The translations under genes were made by a program, and so were the position numbers. Shown here piece by piece: positions 62,501 to 64,000 of a stretch of DNA of 64,000 bases. How positions within the stretch are numbered: position 1 is the stretch's first letter; every line of letters starts with the position of its first letter. The notes beneath the pieces were generated by a model, which did no database searches, had not been told where the DNA came from, and was given only the letters and a program-made list of their open reading frames with translations. Origin of the DNA: Rhizopus arrhizus (taxonomy: Eukaryota; Mucoromycota; Mucoromycetes; Mucorales; Rhizopodaceae); the NCBI GenBank assembly GCA_024220505.1, contig JAKZZE010000010.1:310001-374000 (forward strand). Reading direction: 5' to 3'.

Positions 62501-64000
62501 TTATAGACTACTTGTATATCTTTGTTCACAACGTAAAGAAGTATGTTCGAAAGCGGCTTCAATGACATCCCACATAGACTTACAATATATAAAAGCTATA
62601 CTTTTTTGAATGTTCGCAGGAATTTCATGCTGCACATCTCGTCTATTAGCAACAGGAAGAATGATTTTCTTGATACCTGCACGGTGTGCTGAGATCACTT
62701 TTTCTTTGATGCCTCCTACAGGCCGTACTTGGCCACGAAGTGTGACTTCACCTGTCATAGCAGTTGATCTGGAAACAGAAACTCCGGATAGTAGGGACAT
62801 GATGCACGTTGCTATCGTGATACCTGCAGAAGGACCATCTTTAGGAATAGCACCACTTGGCAAATGTATATGTAAATCCAAATCCTTGAAAATGTCATCT
62901 TTTGGTGAACTTGTTAACTTTAAAGCAAAAGCATTGGCTTTAATCCAAGAAACAGCTATTTGAGCAGATTCCTTGATTACATCACCAAGCGACCCAGTCA
63001 GTTTGAGATTACCATTACCTGGCATCACATTTGCTTCAATTACCATGGTACCTCCATTACCACTTCCCGAATAAGCAAGCCCTGTGATAATCCCTGCCAC
63101 TTCTTCAAAATCATTCACATCGTTCTCATAAATCTCTTTCTGTAAGCATTAAATAAAAAAGATATGAGAAATTAGACATAAATTAGATATTGAAGACTTA
63201 CACCAAGTATACGTTCAATATCCTGAACATAGATAACATTATCAAAACGATTAAGCTTTCCAGCTTCTTCCAGGACCACGTACTCTCTGCACTTGTATCG
63301 ACACAAGCTAGCAATCAATCGTTCCAATTCTCTTACGCCACTTTCTCTTGTATACTTTTCAGCAATATACAAAACTACTTTATCTGATATTTCAATGCCA
63401 GTAGTAAATAATCCATGTGCTTCTATTTGCTTTGGTATTATATGAGTTTGAGCGATAAACAATTTTTCTTCAAAAGTATAGCCACTGAGCTGAATAACTT
63501 CCATACGATCTAATAAAGGAGCGGGTATAGTATCTAAATTATTGGCTGTAGCTATGAATACGACTTGAGATAAATCATAAGGGATATTTAGGAAATGATC
63601 TTTAAAACTAGAATTTTGAGCAGGATCAAGTACTTCTAGTAAAGCAGCAGCTAGAGATAATCTAATGAGAAAAGAGATGGCCTAAAAGAAATAATAGAAA
63701 TTACCTGGATCACCTTGATGTGTACCTTGAACAATTTTATCAATTTCATCTAATAGAAACACAGGGTTTTTTACACCACACTGACGCATACCGTTGATGA
63801 ATAACCCTGGTAAGGCACCAACATAAGTACGACGATGACCCCTATATTTTTGTATATTTAATATGAATGCGCCCTGTCTCTGTTTATACGAACCTTATTT
63901 CAGCTTCATCCCTTACTCCGCCTAAGGATATTCTGTGGAACTTTCTTTGTAATGCGGCTGAAATTGATTTGGCAAGAGTCGTTTTTCCTACGCCAGGCTT
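62501..64000 (-). CDS. Lon-type ATP-dependent protease, C-terminal part (cut by window end)
   Basis: Minus-strand exons in the window: 63894-64000 (partial), 63705-63841, 63202-63650, 62501-63139. The AAA+ module begins with the Walker A motif at the window edge ([12 protein letters not shown]), then [22 protein letters not shown], Walker [29 protein letters not shown], and a sensor/helical domain. The protease domain has the Ser in [12 protein letters not shown] and the Lys in [18 protein letters not shown], the Ser-Lys dyad. The protein ends T-S-S-L, a plausible weak PTS1, which favours the peroxisomal Lon; the N-terminal substrate domain is outside the window. Peroxisomal Lon degrades oxidised matrix proteins, in the same organelle as the acyl-CoA oxidase at 54-56 kb. 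Confidence 0.88.

Noticed and set aside
1..64000. CRISPR arrays, bacterial operons or prophage features
   Set aside because: No spaced direct-repeat arrays; introns, a nuclear tRNA gene and eukaryotic retroelements show a fungal nuclear region.

Overview
The window looks like nuclear DNA of a Mucorales-type (Mucoromycota) fungus. It is AT-rich, introns are short (about 45-60 bp) with GT..AG ends, and homopolymer A/T tracts are common. The host genes are ordinary eukaryotic ones. The repeats (chromodomain Ty3 elements, DIRS tyrosine-recombinase elements, Tc1/mariner and LINE copies) and one unexplained protein family at 45-47 kb fit that lineage. The assignment comes from recognised families, not from a search.

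Region 1 (1-47 kb) is almost entirely transposable-element DNA, stacked in layers. 1-1331: decayed mariner. 1559-10660: a cluster of related minus-strand LTRs into which a nearly intact four-ORF Ty3 element (2625-10171) inserted. 10880-10951: tRNA-Lys(CUU). 11412-13050: intact Tc1 next to a fragment of another mariner (13053-13437) that abuts a truncated DIRS element (13438-16012). 16807-17396: short duplication split by a solo LTR. 17741-19605: IS630-like element with one stop. 19831-25812: complete single-ORF chromodomain Ty3 element. 25813-26997: Merlin-type transposase with introns. 27626-32950: LINE A, carrying an intact Tc1 and a solo LTR. 33123-36857: LINE B, carrying a mariner and a solo LTR. 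36961-38882: Tnp2/CACTA-type transposase. 38884-39454: LTR. 39455-39825: IS630-type fragment. 40-42 kb: small unidentified genes. 42989-44580: LINE C with a solo LTR. 45.2-47.1 kb: a member of an uncharacterised family, broken by one stop.

Region 2 (48-64 kb) is host chromosome with few repeats: a methionine-salvage dehydratase (minus), a TAF3/TAF8-type histone-fold protein (plus), a UBA-UAS-UBX Cdc48 adaptor (plus), an acyl-CoA oxidase (plus), a degenerate LINE relic, a single-pass membrane protein with a PPxY tail (plus), and the 3' part of a Lon protease (minus, cut by the window end). The oxidase and the probably peroxisomal Lon would act in the same organelle, but the neighbourhood gives no sign of operon-like coordination.

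Most elements carry exact target-site duplications that let the empty site be read, and in four LINE insertions this joins the flanking frames. Three LTR or mariner copies instead have unmatched flanks and look like ectopic-recombination scars. The most unusual unit is the minus-strand Ty3 element: gag and pol overlap in a TAATG, the integrase and an extra ORF of unknown function are separate cistrons, three of its four ORFs follow templated A-tracts, and the extra ORF ends inside the LTR.
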